Assembly (NCBI GenBank): GCA_964428355.1
Contig: CAYRYU010000003.1
Coordinates: 1 to 64,000, forward strand
Source: CAYRYU01 sp964428355
GTDB taxonomy: Bacteria; Muiribacteriota; Ozemobacteria; Ozemobacterales; Ozemobacteraceae
Length of the DNA: 64,000 nucleotides
Reading direction: 5' to 3'
Shown: in pieces, positions 36,171-44,677 of the stretch
Layout of the letters: every line of letters starts with the position of its first letter
Numbering within the stretch: the stretch's first letter is position 1
The notes under the pieces: model-generated
The model's database searches: none
The model's input: only the letters and a program-made list of their open reading frames with translations
What the model was told of the DNA's origin: nothing
Translations under genes and position numbers: made by a program

Positions 36171-38915
36171 TCAGGGGTTCATCCCGCAACATTTCTTGTA
36201 CTTCTTTCCGCTCCCGCAGGGACAGGGATCGTTGCGCCCGGTTTTCTCCTCCGCCCGCTTGGGTGCGCGCGGCCCGGAATCCTCCTCGCCCCGGTTGTAG
36301 CTGAGTTCCTGCTCCTTCTCCTCGATCGCTTCCCTTTCCTCGGACCTGGAATACTGGGTCCGGAACAGGTAGAACATCACGTCTTCGCGAATTGCCGCGA
36401 TCATCTCGTTGAACATCGAGGAGCCCTCGATCTTGTATTCAACCAGAGGATCGCGCTGACCCCAGGAACGAAGGTGGATGCCTTCCTGAAGCGTGTCCAT
36501 ATTGTGGAGGTGGTCCTTCCACTTGGCGTCCACCATCTGGAGGAGCAGGAACTTCTCCAGCATCCTGAAATTCTCCGCCCCCGCTTCCATCCCTTTGGCC
36601 TGGATCTGGTTGGCAACCGTCCTGGAGATCTCCTCGAACAGTTCGTCCCTCGACAGTTTCTTCCAGGAATCGATGGGAGTCTCGATGGGGAAGATCTTCT
36701 TGATGTGGTCGGCAAGGGTCTGGTAATCCCAGTCCTCGGGCTCGACCTCGGGGTTGAGGCTGGGCTCGAGGATCGAGTCTATGACGTTGTCGGCCATCTC
36801 CAGGATCTCCTCGTGAACCGAGTCCTGTTCGAGGGCCTTCCGGCGCTCCCGGTAGATCATGCTGCGTTGCTCGTTCATCACATCGTCGTATTTCAAGACG
36901 TGTTTCCGGATGTCGAAGTGATGGCTCTCGACGCGCTTCTGGGCGTTCTCGATGGATTTCGTGATCCAGGGGTGTTCGATCGGTTCACCCCGTTCCCAGC
37001 CGAGCTTCTCCATCCAGCCCGCGATGTTGGCGGAGCCGAAAAGGCGCATCAGGTCGTCTTCGAGCGAGAGGTAGAACTGGCTTGCCCCAGGGTCGCCCTG
37101 GCGCCCGCAACGGCCGCGGAGCTGGTTGTCGATCCGGCGAGCCTCGTGGCGCTCGGTTCCGATGATGAACAAGCCTCCGGCCTTCTTCACCCGTTCCTTT
37201 TCTTCCGAGCAGATCTCGCGGTATTTCTGGAGGGCGGCGTCGAAGTCCGGACCGTCCTTGTGTCCAACTTCCTGGGCGGCGAGCATCTCGGGATTCCCGC
37301 CGAGAAGTATGTCGGTTCCGCGGCCGGCCATGTTCGTGGCAATGGTTATCGCCCCTTCCCGGCCGGCCTGGGCGACGATCTCGGCTTCCTTCTCGTGGTA
37401 CTTCGCGTTGAGGACCTGGCAGTCGAATCCCTTTTTCCGGAGCATCGCGGCGATGAGTTCGCTCTTTTCGATCGAGATGGTTCCAACGAGGACCGGCTGT
37501 TTGCTCTTGTGGATCTCGATGATGTTGTCGACGATCGCCTCGAACTTTTCCTCGACGGTCTTGTAGATCATGTCGGAATAATCTTCGCGGACGCAGACGC
37601 GATTGGGCGGGATGACCACAACCTCGCACTTGTAGATCTGGGCGAACTCCTTGGCCTCGGTCTCGGCGGTTCCGGTCATGCCCGCGAGCTTCCGGTAGAG
37701 TCGGAAATAGTTCTGGAACGTGATCGAAGCGAGGGTCTGGTTTTCCTGCTGGATGGTGACCCCTTCCTTGGCCTCGATGGCCTGGTGGAGACCGTCGGAA
37801 TAACGCCGGCCTATCATGAGGCGGCCCGTGAACTCGTCGACGATCACCACCTCCTTGCCTTTCTGGTTCTCCCGGTCCTTGACGATGTACTGCTGCTCGT
37901 TCTGGAAGAAGTGCTTGGCTTTCAGCGCGTTCTGGAGATGGTGGACATAGTCGAGATTCTTGTTGTCGTAGAGGTTTGTGATGCCCAGCGACCCCTCGAC
38001 CTTGGCGATACCCGACTCGGTTACCGAGACGCCATGATGCTTTTCGTCGACGGTGTAGTCCGTGTCCTTCTTCAACACTTCCTTCACGACGCGGGCGAAA
38101 ACGTAGTACAGCGAAGTGGCCTTCTCCGCGGGCCCTGAAATGATCAGCGGGGTCCTCGCCTCATCGATCAGGATCGAATCGACCTCATCGACGATCGCGT
38201 AGTTGTAATCGGATCTCTGGACGCAGTCCACGACCTGGAGGGCCATGTTGTCGCGGAGATAGTCGAAGCCGAACTCGTTGTTCGTTCCGTAGGTGATGTC
38301 GGAGCTGTAGGCATCCCGTTTCTCTTCTGCGGAGAGACCGTGGACGTTGAGGCCCACGGTGAGCCCGAGGAACCGGTAAATCTTGCCCATCCACTCTGAG
38401 TCACGACGCGCCAGGTAGTCGTTGACGGTCACGAGGAGGACTCCCCGCCCGACCGGAACGATCTGGCCGTCATCGAGCTCGATGGGCAGGAACTCCTTCT
38501 GGTTGCGCTCTTTCGCAAGCTCGACCCAGGTGGGGTTGAGCTCGAGGGCATTGAGATAGAGAGGAAGGGTCGCGACGAGGGTTTTTCCTTCGCCCGTCTT
38601 CATCTCCACGATCCTGCCTTCGTGAAGGGCAAGCCCGCCGATGATCTGGACGTCGAAATGCCGCATTTTCAGCGTTCTGACGGCGGCTTCCCTGACGGCG
38701 GCGAACGCTTCAACCTTGATGTCCTCGATCGTCTCCCCTTCGAGGAGGCGGGTCCGGAACTTCAGGGTCATTCCCTTCAGCTCCTCGTCGGACATCCCCT
38801 TGAATTCTTCCTCGAGTGCGTTGACATCCTGCATGATTAGGGTCAGACGCTTGATTTCCTCGGTATTGAAATCGGGGAAGAAGAACCGGACGATCTTGAT
38901 CAACCAGTCGAACAT
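36171..38915 (-). CDS. secA: Preprotein translocase ATPase SecA
   Basis: SecA drives export of unfolded proteins through SecYEG. The 914-residue product has Walker A (MKTGEGKT), DEAD-like VDEVDSILIDEARTPLIISG, the motif GTISIEKSEL, ATNMAGRGTDI, the arginine finger region LRGRCGRQGDPG and the C-terminal zinc motif DPCPCGSGKKYKKCC, which binds SecB and phospholipids. An insertion of about 30 residues (rich in charged residues, ending QIVPVGRG) sits between LPLYLNAL and the VTVNDYLARRD motif, where E. coli has only SGKGVH. ATG 38915 has AAGGGG six bases upstream. It lies below ptsN-like and hpf, separated by a terminator hairpin. Confidence 0.97.
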   Translation of the reverse strand: MFDWLIKIVRFFFPDFNTEEIKRLTLIMQDVNALEEEFKGMSDEELKGMTLKFRTRLLEGETIEDIKVEAFAAVREAAVRTLKMRHFDVQIIGGLALHEGRIVEMKTGEGKTLVATLPLYLNALELNPTWVELAKERNQKEFLPIELDDGQIVPVGRGVLLVTVNDYLARRDSEWMGKIYRFLGLTVGLNVHGLSAEEKRDAYSSDITYGTNNEFGFDYLRDNMALQVVDCVQRSDYNYAIVDEVDSILIDEARTPLIISGPAEKATSLYYVFARVVKEVLKKDTDYTVDEKHHGVSVTESGIAKVEGSLGITNLYDNKNLDYVHHLQNALKAKHFFQNEQQYIVKDRENQKGKEVVIVDEFTGRLMIGRRYSDGLHQAIEAKEGVTIQQENQTLASITFQNYFRLYRKLAGMTGTAETEAKEFAQIYKCEVVVIPPNRVCVREDYSDMIYKTVEEKFEAIVDNIIEIHKSKQPVLVGTISIEKSELIAAMLRKKGFDCQVLNAKYHEKEAEIVAQAGREGAITIATNMAGRGTDILLGGNPEMLAAQEVGHKDGPDFDAALQKYREICSEEKERVKKAGGLFIIGTERHEARRIDNQLRGRCGRQGDPGASQFYLSLEDDLMRLFGSANIAGWMEKLGWERGEPIEHPWITKSIENAQKRVESHHFDIRKHVLKYDDVMNEQRSMIYRERRKALEQDSVHEEILEMADNVIDSILEPSLNPEVEPEDWDYQTLADHIKKIFPIETPIDSWKKLSRDELFEEISRTVANQIQAKGMEAGAENFRMLEKFLLLQMVDAKWKDHLHNMDTLQEGIHLRSWGQRDPLVEYKIEGSSMFNEMIAAIREDVMFYLFRTQYSRSEEREAIEEKEQELSYNRGEEDSGPRAPKRAEEKTGRNDPCPCGSGKKYKKCCGMNP

Positions 38916-38936
38916 GGCAAACCCCTTCAAAAATGA

Positions 38937-38971
38937 AAAACGCGAACCTTTCTTCCGAAAAGTCCGCGTTT
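38937..38971 (-). terminator. Rho-independent terminator between ptsN-like and secA
   Basis: The minus strand has an AACGCG stem pairing with CGCGTT around a roughly 20-base loop with additional pairs, followed by TTTTTCATTTTT. It would stop most readthrough from the hpf-ptsN transcript into secA. Confidence 0.6.
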
Positions 38972-39020
38972 GAACGTCATGCGAACGGCCCCTCCCGGAA
39001 AGGACCGCATGGGCAGAAGA

Positions 39021-39476
39021 CTACTTTTCCTCGGATGAGATGATCTTGATGACTTCCTCGACCGTCTGGGCGTCCATGAGTTCGCTCCGGAACTCCTGGT
39101 AGCGGAGGAGGCGGGAAAGCCGTGCAAGAGCCTTGAGATACAACCCGCCCGACTCGATGGGAGCCGCGATGAGGAAGATCAGGTGAACGGGCCGGTTGTC
39201 AAGGGCTTCGAACTCGATTCCTTCCTTCGACCGGCCGATCGCGACAACAACCTCGCGAACGGCGGAGGTCCGGGAGTGGGGGATGGCGATCCCTTTTCCG
39301 ATCCCGGTGGAACCCACCTTTTCACGTTCGAGAACCGATTTGAGGAAGGCCTCTGCATCGGTCAGATATCCTGCTTTATCAAGGAGCTCGATCAACTCCT
39401 TGACCGCTTCCAGTTTCTTGGTCGAAGACAGATCAAGCTTGATCAGCTGAGGGGATATGAATTCGGTTAGCTCCAA
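39021..39476 (-). CDS. ptsN: PTS EIIA-like protein (fructose/nitrogen-regulatory class)
   Basis: The 151-residue single-domain EIIA has the phospho-acceptor His67 in GKGIAIPHSRT and the C-terminal ALARLSRLLR motif. No EIIB/EIIC genes adjoin it and it lies between hpf and secA, so a regulatory role like that of PtsN (EIIA-Ntr) is more likely than sugar transport. HprK is encoded elsewhere in the window, consistent with a regulatory PTS, but no HPr gene is seen. The gene symbol is by analogy with context. Confidence 0.82.
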   Translation of the reverse strand: MELTEFISPQLIKLDLSSTKKLEAVKELIELLDKAGYLTDAEAFLKSVLEREKVGSTGIGKGIAIPHSRTSAVREVVVAIGRSKEGIEFEALDNRPVHLIFLIAAPIESGGLYLKALARLSRLLRYQEFRSELMDAQTVEEVIKIISSEEK

Positions 39477-39512
39477 GGCTCCTCCTGGATCTGCGGACAG
39501 ATTTGGGGACGG

Positions 39513-40094
39513 TCAGATCTCGGGTTCGATCAACCCGAAGTTCCCGTCGCTCCTCTTGTAGATAACGTTGATCTTGTTGGTTTCGGCGTTGGAGAAAACG
39601 TAGAAACCCTGGCGAAGGAGCTCGAGCTGCTCTGCGGCTTCGTCGGAGAACATGGGTTTCATGGGGAACGTCCCGCTGCGAATGATCTTGGGAGTTTTCG
39701 CGGTCGGCTCGGGTCCTGTGATGTCCGGTTCCCCCGAGAAATTGAGAACGGTATGGGTGGCCTTCCGGTCATCCCGGTTGGTCTGCCGACGGGGAGCGTC
39801 CTTGAGCTTCTCCTTGTACTTCTTGACCTGGCGCTCGATCTTGTCGGCGACCATGTCGATGGAGGCGTAGAGATCTTCCGAGGCCTTCTTGCCACGAAGC
39901 ACGATCCCGTTCGCCCACACGGTCACTTCACAGACCTTGCTGCGGCTTTGGTCCCTGACTTCGTCGACGGAGAGGGTGACATCGACTTCGATGATGTGAT
40001 CGAAGTATTTCTTGATCGACATCAGCTTGCGCTCGGCGTACTCCTTGAGAGGAGGGGAAAGATGGATGTTCTTGCCACTGACCACGATTTGCAT
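39513..40094 (-). CDS. hpf: Ribosome hibernation promoting factor, long form
   Basis: The product is 193 residues. The N-terminal S30AE domain (residues 1-100: MQIVVSGKNIHLSPPLKEY, KVCEVTVWANGIVLRGKK, DLYASIDMVADKIERQVKKY) binds the ribosome decoding centre. The C-terminal domain (IRSGTFPMKPMFSDEAAEQ, FYVFSNAETNKINVIYKR) dimerises 30S subunits into 100S particles. This two-domain long form is the common one outside gammaproteobacteria. ATG 40094 has GGAGG eight bases upstream, and a consensus sigma-70 promoter lies about 55 bases upstream. Confidence 0.93.
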   Translation of the reverse strand: MQIVVSGKNIHLSPPLKEYAERKLMSIKKYFDHIIEVDVTLSVDEVRDQSRSKVCEVTVWANGIVLRGKKASEDLYASIDMVADKIERQVKKYKEKLKDAPRRQTNRDDRKATHTVLNFSGEPDITGPEPTAKTPKIIRSGTFPMKPMFSDEAAEQLELLRQGFYVFSNAETNKINVIYKRSDGNFGLIEPEI

Positions 40095-40146
40095 GAAAAA
40101 GGCCTCCACAAACCAAGTGAAAAGTTACCTGGAAATTCGAGAATTT

Positions 40147-40175
40147 AATCTAGCACAGGGGATCCCACGTGTCAA
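40147..40175 (-). promoter_or_regulatory. Consensus sigma-70 promoter of hpf
   Basis: On the minus strand a perfect TTGACA (40175-40170), a 17-bp spacer and TAGATT (40152-40147) lie 53 bases before the hpf ATG. This is the best vegetative promoter in the window. Confidence 0.75.
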
Positions 40176-40311
40176 TCTTTCCCTGGGCTCCAAATCCCGC
40201 GGTCGAATTCAGGATCGCTTCGATGTCGCGCATCGGCTGGCCTCCACGAAACCACCGGGAAAGGCCCCCGGGGAAACCGATTATTAAGTCGGAGCCACGG
40301 GTCCCGCAGTC

Positions 40312-41124
40312 CTAACCGGGGCAGGTCGTCTTCGTCGGTGACCAGCTGTAACCAAGGCCCCGGTGACTGACGATCGGTCCCGCGGTCTCATCGCCCGCTG
40401 CTGGGACGGGTGCGACTGGACTCCCCTTCGCGATCGCTTCCCCACCGGAAGCCGGGCCCGCAGCAAGTTCCGGCCAGTCGGTGGACCGCCCATCCCCCCG
40501 ATCCTCGGCCATGGTCCCGGGGGAAAGCTTCCGCCGCAAGCTGGCGTTCACGTTGTCGACGATCCGGGCGGTGCCATCGTAGTCATAACCCCAAGCGAAA
40601 TCGATAAGCTTGTCACGGCTAACGATCGCTCCCCGGTTCGCCAATAGACAACGCAAAACCAACACTTCCTTCTTTGTAAGCTGAACCGGCCGACCCCCAC
40701 GGTCGATGCGTGCCCCTTGCAGGTCGATCCGAACCCAACCCAATTCGATCACCGCCCCAGTTGTCTCACCCCCCGCCAGCCAGCGCCCGATTCGCGCTCG
40801 CAGCACCTGCAATGAAAAGGGTTTGGTGATGTAATCCGCCGCGCCAAGGCGGAATGCCGTCAGGTTCTCGTCGTCGCCTCCTCTAACCGAAACCATGAAA
40901 ACCGGAGTCGTCTTGACGAAGGGCTGCAACTGGTCAAGCAGACGCAATCCATTGGAACCGGGAAGGTTGATGTCGAGCAGGATCGCGGTGTGCTGGAGTT
41001 CGCGCACCACCTCCAGCAGCCCGGTGCCGTCACGGCGCGTGGTGACCAAGTAGTTTCGGCCCATGGCCGCGCTCACGGCCGCGGCCATGGCGGGATCGTC
41101 ATCGACGAGCAACAGCCGCTCCAT
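40312..41124 (-). CDS. OmpR/PhoB-family response regulator with an insertion in the winged-helix domain
   Basis: The 270-residue product has a receiver domain (DDD at 8-10, phospho-Asp in AILLDINLPGSNG, the conserved KP in YITKPFSL) and an OmpR-type DNA-binding domain (VQLTKKEVLVLRCLLANRG, RIVDNVNASLRRKL). Normally about 10 residues separate the recognition helix from the wing (RGxGYxW). Here about 50 residues rich in Ala/Gly/Pro/Asp intervene before HRGLGYSW. Its start lies three bases after the kinase stop (TGA GCG ATG). It should bind direct repeats such as the one at 42845-42862 and regulate its own operon. Confidence 0.82.
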   Translation of the reverse strand: MERLLLVDDDPAMAAAVSAAMGRNYLVTTRRDGTGLLEVVRELQHTAILLDINLPGSNGLRLLDQLQPFVKTTPVFMVSVRGGDDENLTAFRLGAADYITKPFSLQVLRARIGRWLAGGETTGAVIELGWVRIDLQGARIDRGGRPVQLTKKEVLVLRCLLANRGAIVSRDKLIDFAWGYDYDGTARIVDNVNASLRRKLSPGTMAEDRGDGRSTDWPELAAGPASGGEAIAKGSPVAPVPAAGDETAGPIVSHRGLGYSWSPTKTTCPG

Positions 41125-41127
41125 CGC

Positions 41128-42749
41128 TCACACTCCTGGAAGGGTGATGGTCACGGTCGCCCCCTTGCCCGGGCCGTCAGAGGTCAGCGCAAATGAGCCA
41201 CCCATTGCCGCGCACAGTCGCTGAGCCAGGTAAACCTCCAGGCCCGTGCCGACGATTCCGTCTGTGCCTTCGGTCCTACCGCGGAAGAACGCTTCGCCAA
41301 CCCGCTTCAGGTCCGATGCAGTTATCCCAACTCCCGCATCGGTCACCCGGACGACGATTCGCGAGGCTTCCGGCTTGGCCACCAGACGGACCGGCCCGGG
41401 TTGAGGCGAGTATTTCAATGCATTGTCGAGGGCTATCTCGAGCACTTCCCGCATCGCCTCGGGGTCGGCGGCCGCCCGGATGCCCGCCGGAATTTCCAAC
41501 GAGACCTGTGCAGGGGGGAAACCCGGGTAACGGGTCAGCAAGTGCTCGCGCACGCCAATCGCCACTCCGGCAAAGTCGACCGGAGAGGCCATCAGCGTCA
41601 TTGCCCCTTTGTCGGCCTGGGCCAGCCTGATGAACCGGCGGTATGTGCTGTCAAGACCGTTCAGCTCGCGATGCAACAAGGTCGCAAGTGCCGTACGACA
41701 TTCGGGGGGGGGGTGTCGGGATCGGCCAGCGATTCGGCAAGGATCCCAAGCGAATGAACCGGTCCACGCAGAGTGTGCGCCAGATTCAACACCCAGTCGT
41801 TTCGCAGGGCGAGTTCCTGCGTGCTGGCTCGGGCCCGCCACTCCGCAGAACTGATCAGACCGATGGCGGTCAAGCCGGCAATGACCAGGATGATCACCAG
41901 CCAGACCGCCGCCCGTTGCGGAATCAGACCGAAGGGCTTCGAAAGGTAGTTGACCCGCAGCCGCCACCCCCCCAAAGCTCCGGCCAACACACGTTCTTCG
42001 GTGATAAGTTCCTTGCCTGCCCGCTCTCGGGCTGCAGCATCCGTCGTCGCCCCCAGGCTGGTTACGGTCATCAACTCGACACCCAGCGGATCGGAAAGTG
42101 TCAGATACATGCAGTTGTCAGTGCAGTTCTGGCGCATCAGCTTCATGACCGTTATCGCCAGGGCCGGCCCGGCAATAACAATGCCGATTTCCGGTTGTCT
42201 GGTTGCAAGGTCCGGAACCTCCGTGACCACTAGCACCGGCTGGCGATCGACCGCGCGGCTGAAGACATGGAAGCTGCCGCTTGCCCGGGCCGGGGCAACC
42301 GTGGCGATCGCTTCCGGAACGACAGGGGAAACGGACCCAACTGACGCCTGACGCCAGAGGTCAAACCAGTCGGATTTTTCCGCAATCGGAACCTCGACCG
42401 TCCCGGAGGCCAAAACGAAACGCGCTACCGGACTCTGGACGTCGCGCACGAACAGGGCGGCCACAGCGGGATGGGCCGCGAAGTCCGCCCCCCCGGGGCC
42501 CCGGTTGCGCCACGCTTCCAGCTGCCAGGAAGCCTCGTTGCGAGCGAACCGTTCGAGATTGGCAGTTATCTGGACCGGTATCGATGAGATCTGGACCTCG
42601 TGAAAGGTTGTCGCCAGATGAATCAAAGCCATTGCGCCCGCAAAACCGAGTATTCCGGCGGCGGTCAGCAACACGATCAGGGAACCGTTGACCACGAGCA
42701 AATGGCCTAACCAGGCCAGCCTGGATGGTGCGGTGAAGCGGACTGACAT
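41128..42749 (-). pseudogene. Membrane sensor histidine kinase interrupted by a frameshift in a homopolymer
   Basis: Two overlapping frames together encode one kinase. Frame 1 (from ATG 42749, SD GGGAGG) gives two transmembrane helices (about 13-40 and 275-297), an exported sensor between them, and the DHp H-box LNLAHTLRGPVHSLG. It runs into a tract of ten C (41713-41704 on the minus strand) and then stops at 41661. Frame 2 continues the kinase from the same tract: TALATLLHRELNGLDSTYRR, then the HATPase with IALDNALKYS, TDAGVGI and GTGLEVYLAQRL. Eleven or eight C residues would restore one frame. It may be phase-variable, a real inactivation, or a sequencing error. The response regulator gene follows directly. 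Confidence 0.8.
41704..41713. repeat. Homopolymer of ten G (ten C on the coding strand)
   Basis: The tract lies inside the kinase coding region, exactly where the reading frame changes. Tracts of this length are prone both to slipped-strand mispairing in cells and to indel errors in sequencing. Confidence 0.9.
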
Positions 42750-42807
42750 ACGGAACCTCCCTCATGAAACGGCGATCGGCGACCTCCCGTCGCGGGGGTA
42801 TCGTTTG

Positions 42808-42897
42808 GTCTCCGAATTCGCTCTATCTTGAGGATGCCGCCATCATGTCACAGAAATGTCACGAACCGATGAAGTTTTTTGACAGTCTCCGAATTCG
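42808..42897. repeat. 13-bp direct repeat upstream of the two-component operon
   Basis: GTCTCCGAATTCG occurs at 42808-42820 and again at 42885-42897, 77 bp apart and identical. The copies bracket the Pho-box-like element, so they may be regulator sites or remnants of an insertion event. Confidence 0.6.
42845..42862 (+). promoter_or_regulatory. Pho-box-like operator (7-4-7 direct repeat)
   Basis: ATGTCAC, the spacer AGAA and a second identical ATGTCAC give an exact 11-bp period, the geometry bound by head-to-tail OmpR/PhoB-family dimers. The TGTCA core matches the PhoB box. It lies about 100 bp upstream of the kinase start, so autoregulation by the adjacent response regulator is the likely meaning. 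Confidence 0.5.
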
Positions 42898-42904
42898 GTC
42901 CGGC

Positions 42905-43015
42905 TCATATCACTGCCCCGGCCCTCAGGATCCCCACGACTCCAACGAAGATCCAGATCATCAGTACCCCGGTCGGTTCCAGTGCCTTGATGTGTTCCAG
43001 GATGAAGGGGTTCAT
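42905..43015 (-). CDS. Possible 36-residue one-helix membrane protein
   Basis: A short frame encodes 36 residues (MNPFILEHIKALEPTGVLM, then a helix IWIFVGVVGILRAGAVI). The amphipathic start plus hydrophobic helix looks protein-like. There is only a poorly spaced GAGAAAG upstream and no clear promoter, so this is tentative. It occupies part of the 424-bp gap between the kinase and the NlpC/P60 gene; the rest holds the repeats and operator described separately and otherwise nothing I recognise. Confidence 0.3.
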   Translation of the reverse strand: MNPFILEHIKALEPTGVLMIWIFVGVVGILRAGAVI

Positions 43016-43173
43016 ACAGCTTGTACGTCTTTCTCGATTGTCTCGGGCAAAAACCCGAAGGGTGGAAATATATCATGATCCAATACGCGTTTTGGAAAGA
43101 ACCCGAGAAATATTGTAACATTCCCCTCCCACTGGGAAGATAGGGGAAAAAATAAAGGGGGGGGAAATCGAAA

Positions 43174-44157
43174 ATGGGCATTTCCAACCGAATGATCCGA
43201 CACCTTGGTGTTTTCGCCTCGCTCTTTCTTCTCCTGGCCGCTTGCCCTTGTTCCAGCGGGGAACTGGGAAACATCCTCGAGGACCACGATCCGACTCAAA
43301 CCGGGGTTCCCGGAGCAGCCTCCAGCGCAAACCTGGATATCCCCGCAGGGCAGGAACTGCATCAGGAGGGAACTGCGGCCGACCCCTACGCCGCGATCCT
43401 GGATCGGCTCACGAAGCTCCTCGACAGGGTCACAGCGCTTCTGGAACGCCTGGTGGGTATCATGAAGGTCGATCCGGAAAGCGGGAAGCCCCAGACTGCA
43501 GCAACGGCGACGAAAACTTCCACATCGACCTCGACAGGAACGCAGACCGGCACCTCCACGGTAATCGGAAAAGGTGCCCTCCCCGATGGAGCGCACGACG
43601 TAACGAAGTTCGGGTATTCAGGCCGGTACCAACCGGTCTGGGACATCGCGGAGCAGTTCTGCAGGGTCAACCAGAAATACAGTCTCGGCGCGGGCCACCG
43701 CTGGTCGGGATACACCGGGGTCACGGACTGCTCGGGTTTCACAAGTCATTTCTACCAGACGCTTTGCATGCTTGCCGGGGTTCCCCCGGTTTTCCCCAAG
43801 AGCGGGGGACATCCCAGCAGTACCGCCTTCAAATCGAGCAAATACACCAACAAGATCACGTCCCAGTATCCCCCTCCCAATCCGCAGGACCTGATCAAGC
43901 CAGGGGACATCTTCATCCTCGACAAGGGGGGAAACGCGCATGGGCACATTGGCGTGTTCATGGGATACGACAAGTCCGGCAACGCCCTGATCGCGCACTC
44001 CACGACGAGAAAGACGAAATCCTCAGACGTTGCCGGCAACGTCGGGCATACCGGGGGCCGCATCGAACCGATGCCTTCCTGGTATCGGAGCCGCTTTGCC
44101 GGCATCTACCGGATCAAGGGGACCGACGAGGCCCTGGAAAAGCTGTCCAAGAGCTGA
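43174..44157 (+). CDS. NlpC/P60-like cysteine peptidase lipoprotein
   Basis: The 327-residue product has a lipobox (LAAC24), a helical segment (DRLTKLLDRVTALLERLVG) that may form a coiled coil, a Thr/Ser-rich linker (residues 111-131) and a C-terminal peptidase-like domain. That domain has catalytic Cys186 in VTDCSGFTSHFY and His258 in GHIGVFMGYD, the NlpC/P60 (peptidoglycan endopeptidase) pattern. It also has PGDIFIL, typical of the strand before the His. It is probably an envelope-anchored cell-wall hydrolase or amidase. The linker style is shared with the metalloproteases at 48.9-52.7 kb. The upstream 150 bp are AT-rich with a G-rich SD. Confidence 0.72.
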   Translation: MGISNRMIRHLGVFASLFLLLAACPCSSGELGNILEDHDPTQTGVPGAASSANLDIPAGQELHQEGTAADPYAAILDRLTKLLDRVTALLERLVGIMKVDPESGKPQTAATATKTSTSTSTGTQTGTSTVIGKGALPDGAHDVTKFGYSGRYQPVWDIAEQFCRVNQKYSLGAGHRWSGYTGVTDCSGFTSHFYQTLCMLAGVPPVFPKSGGHPSSTAFKSSKYTNKITSQYPPPNPQDLIKPGDIFILDKGGNAHGHIGVFMGYDKSGNALIAHSTTRKTKSSDVAGNVGHTGGRIEPMPSWYRSRFAGIYRIKGTDEALEKLSKS

Positions 44158-44219
44158 TCATTCCAGTAGGAATGCCAAAGGGGACCGCCCTTTCGTGGCC
44201 TCGACGCCAGGTGCGCCCA

Positions 44220-44543
44220 CGCCTCACGCCCCTTGGAGAGGATCGCGAACACCGCTTCCCCAAGGAGGTCCTCCTCTCGTGCACCCGCTAATACCCTCCC
44301 CGCGGAAGGAGCCTCCGATACCTGGAAAAGTACAAGGACACCGATTTCTTCATCAACAGCGATGCCCTGAACCTTCCACGGCTTGGCGACTTCCTGGAGA
44401 TCAAAAGCGCAACCTGGAGCTTCCAGGATGCCCAGCAGAAATCCAACCTTCTCACTGAACTGCCGGAGTTATTTGGCGCCGGATCACGCGAACCGGTCAC
44501 GAAGGACTATTTCGAGCTAGTCCAGGAGCCCAACGGAGGCTAG
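44220..44543 (+). pseudogene. Remnant of a CYTH-like domain protein
   Basis: One frame reads EDREHRFPKEVLLS, then an in-frame TAA at 44289. It continues as YLEKYKDTDFFINSDALNLP, then LGDFLEIKSATWS and KDYFELV to a TAG at 44541-44543. The FLEIKSxTWS motif and its setting recall the C-terminal half of CYTH-superfamily (class IV adenylate cyclase/triphosphatase-like) domains. There is no start codon, the N-terminal half is missing, and a nonsense codon interrupts it, so it is a decayed gene. The family call is from memory of motifs and is tentative. The rest of the 44158-44677 gap shows nothing else. Confidence 0.45.
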
Positions 44544-44677
44544 CTTTTCCCCCTCCCCGAAAAAACCGATTCGGCCTGCCATGCGAGAAAGTTGACCTGA
44601 GTGCCACTTTTCTTCGTTTCATTTTTTGTGTTGTGTCCATATTGGCTTTGGCCAAATTTGGTCTCAGGAGGAAGAAG

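Noticed and set aside
35691..38138. An 815-codon open frame antisense to secA.
   Set aside because: It is a shadow of the high-GC codon usage of secA; it has no ribosome-binding site and low-complexity Leu/Val/Asp composition.
43040..43130. Possible c-di-GMP (GEMM-like) riboswitch before the NlpC/P60 gene, suggested by GGGCAAAAACCCGAAGGGTGG.
   Set aside because: The conserved GEMM bulges and tetraloop receptor could not be matched; probably an ordinary AT-rich leader.
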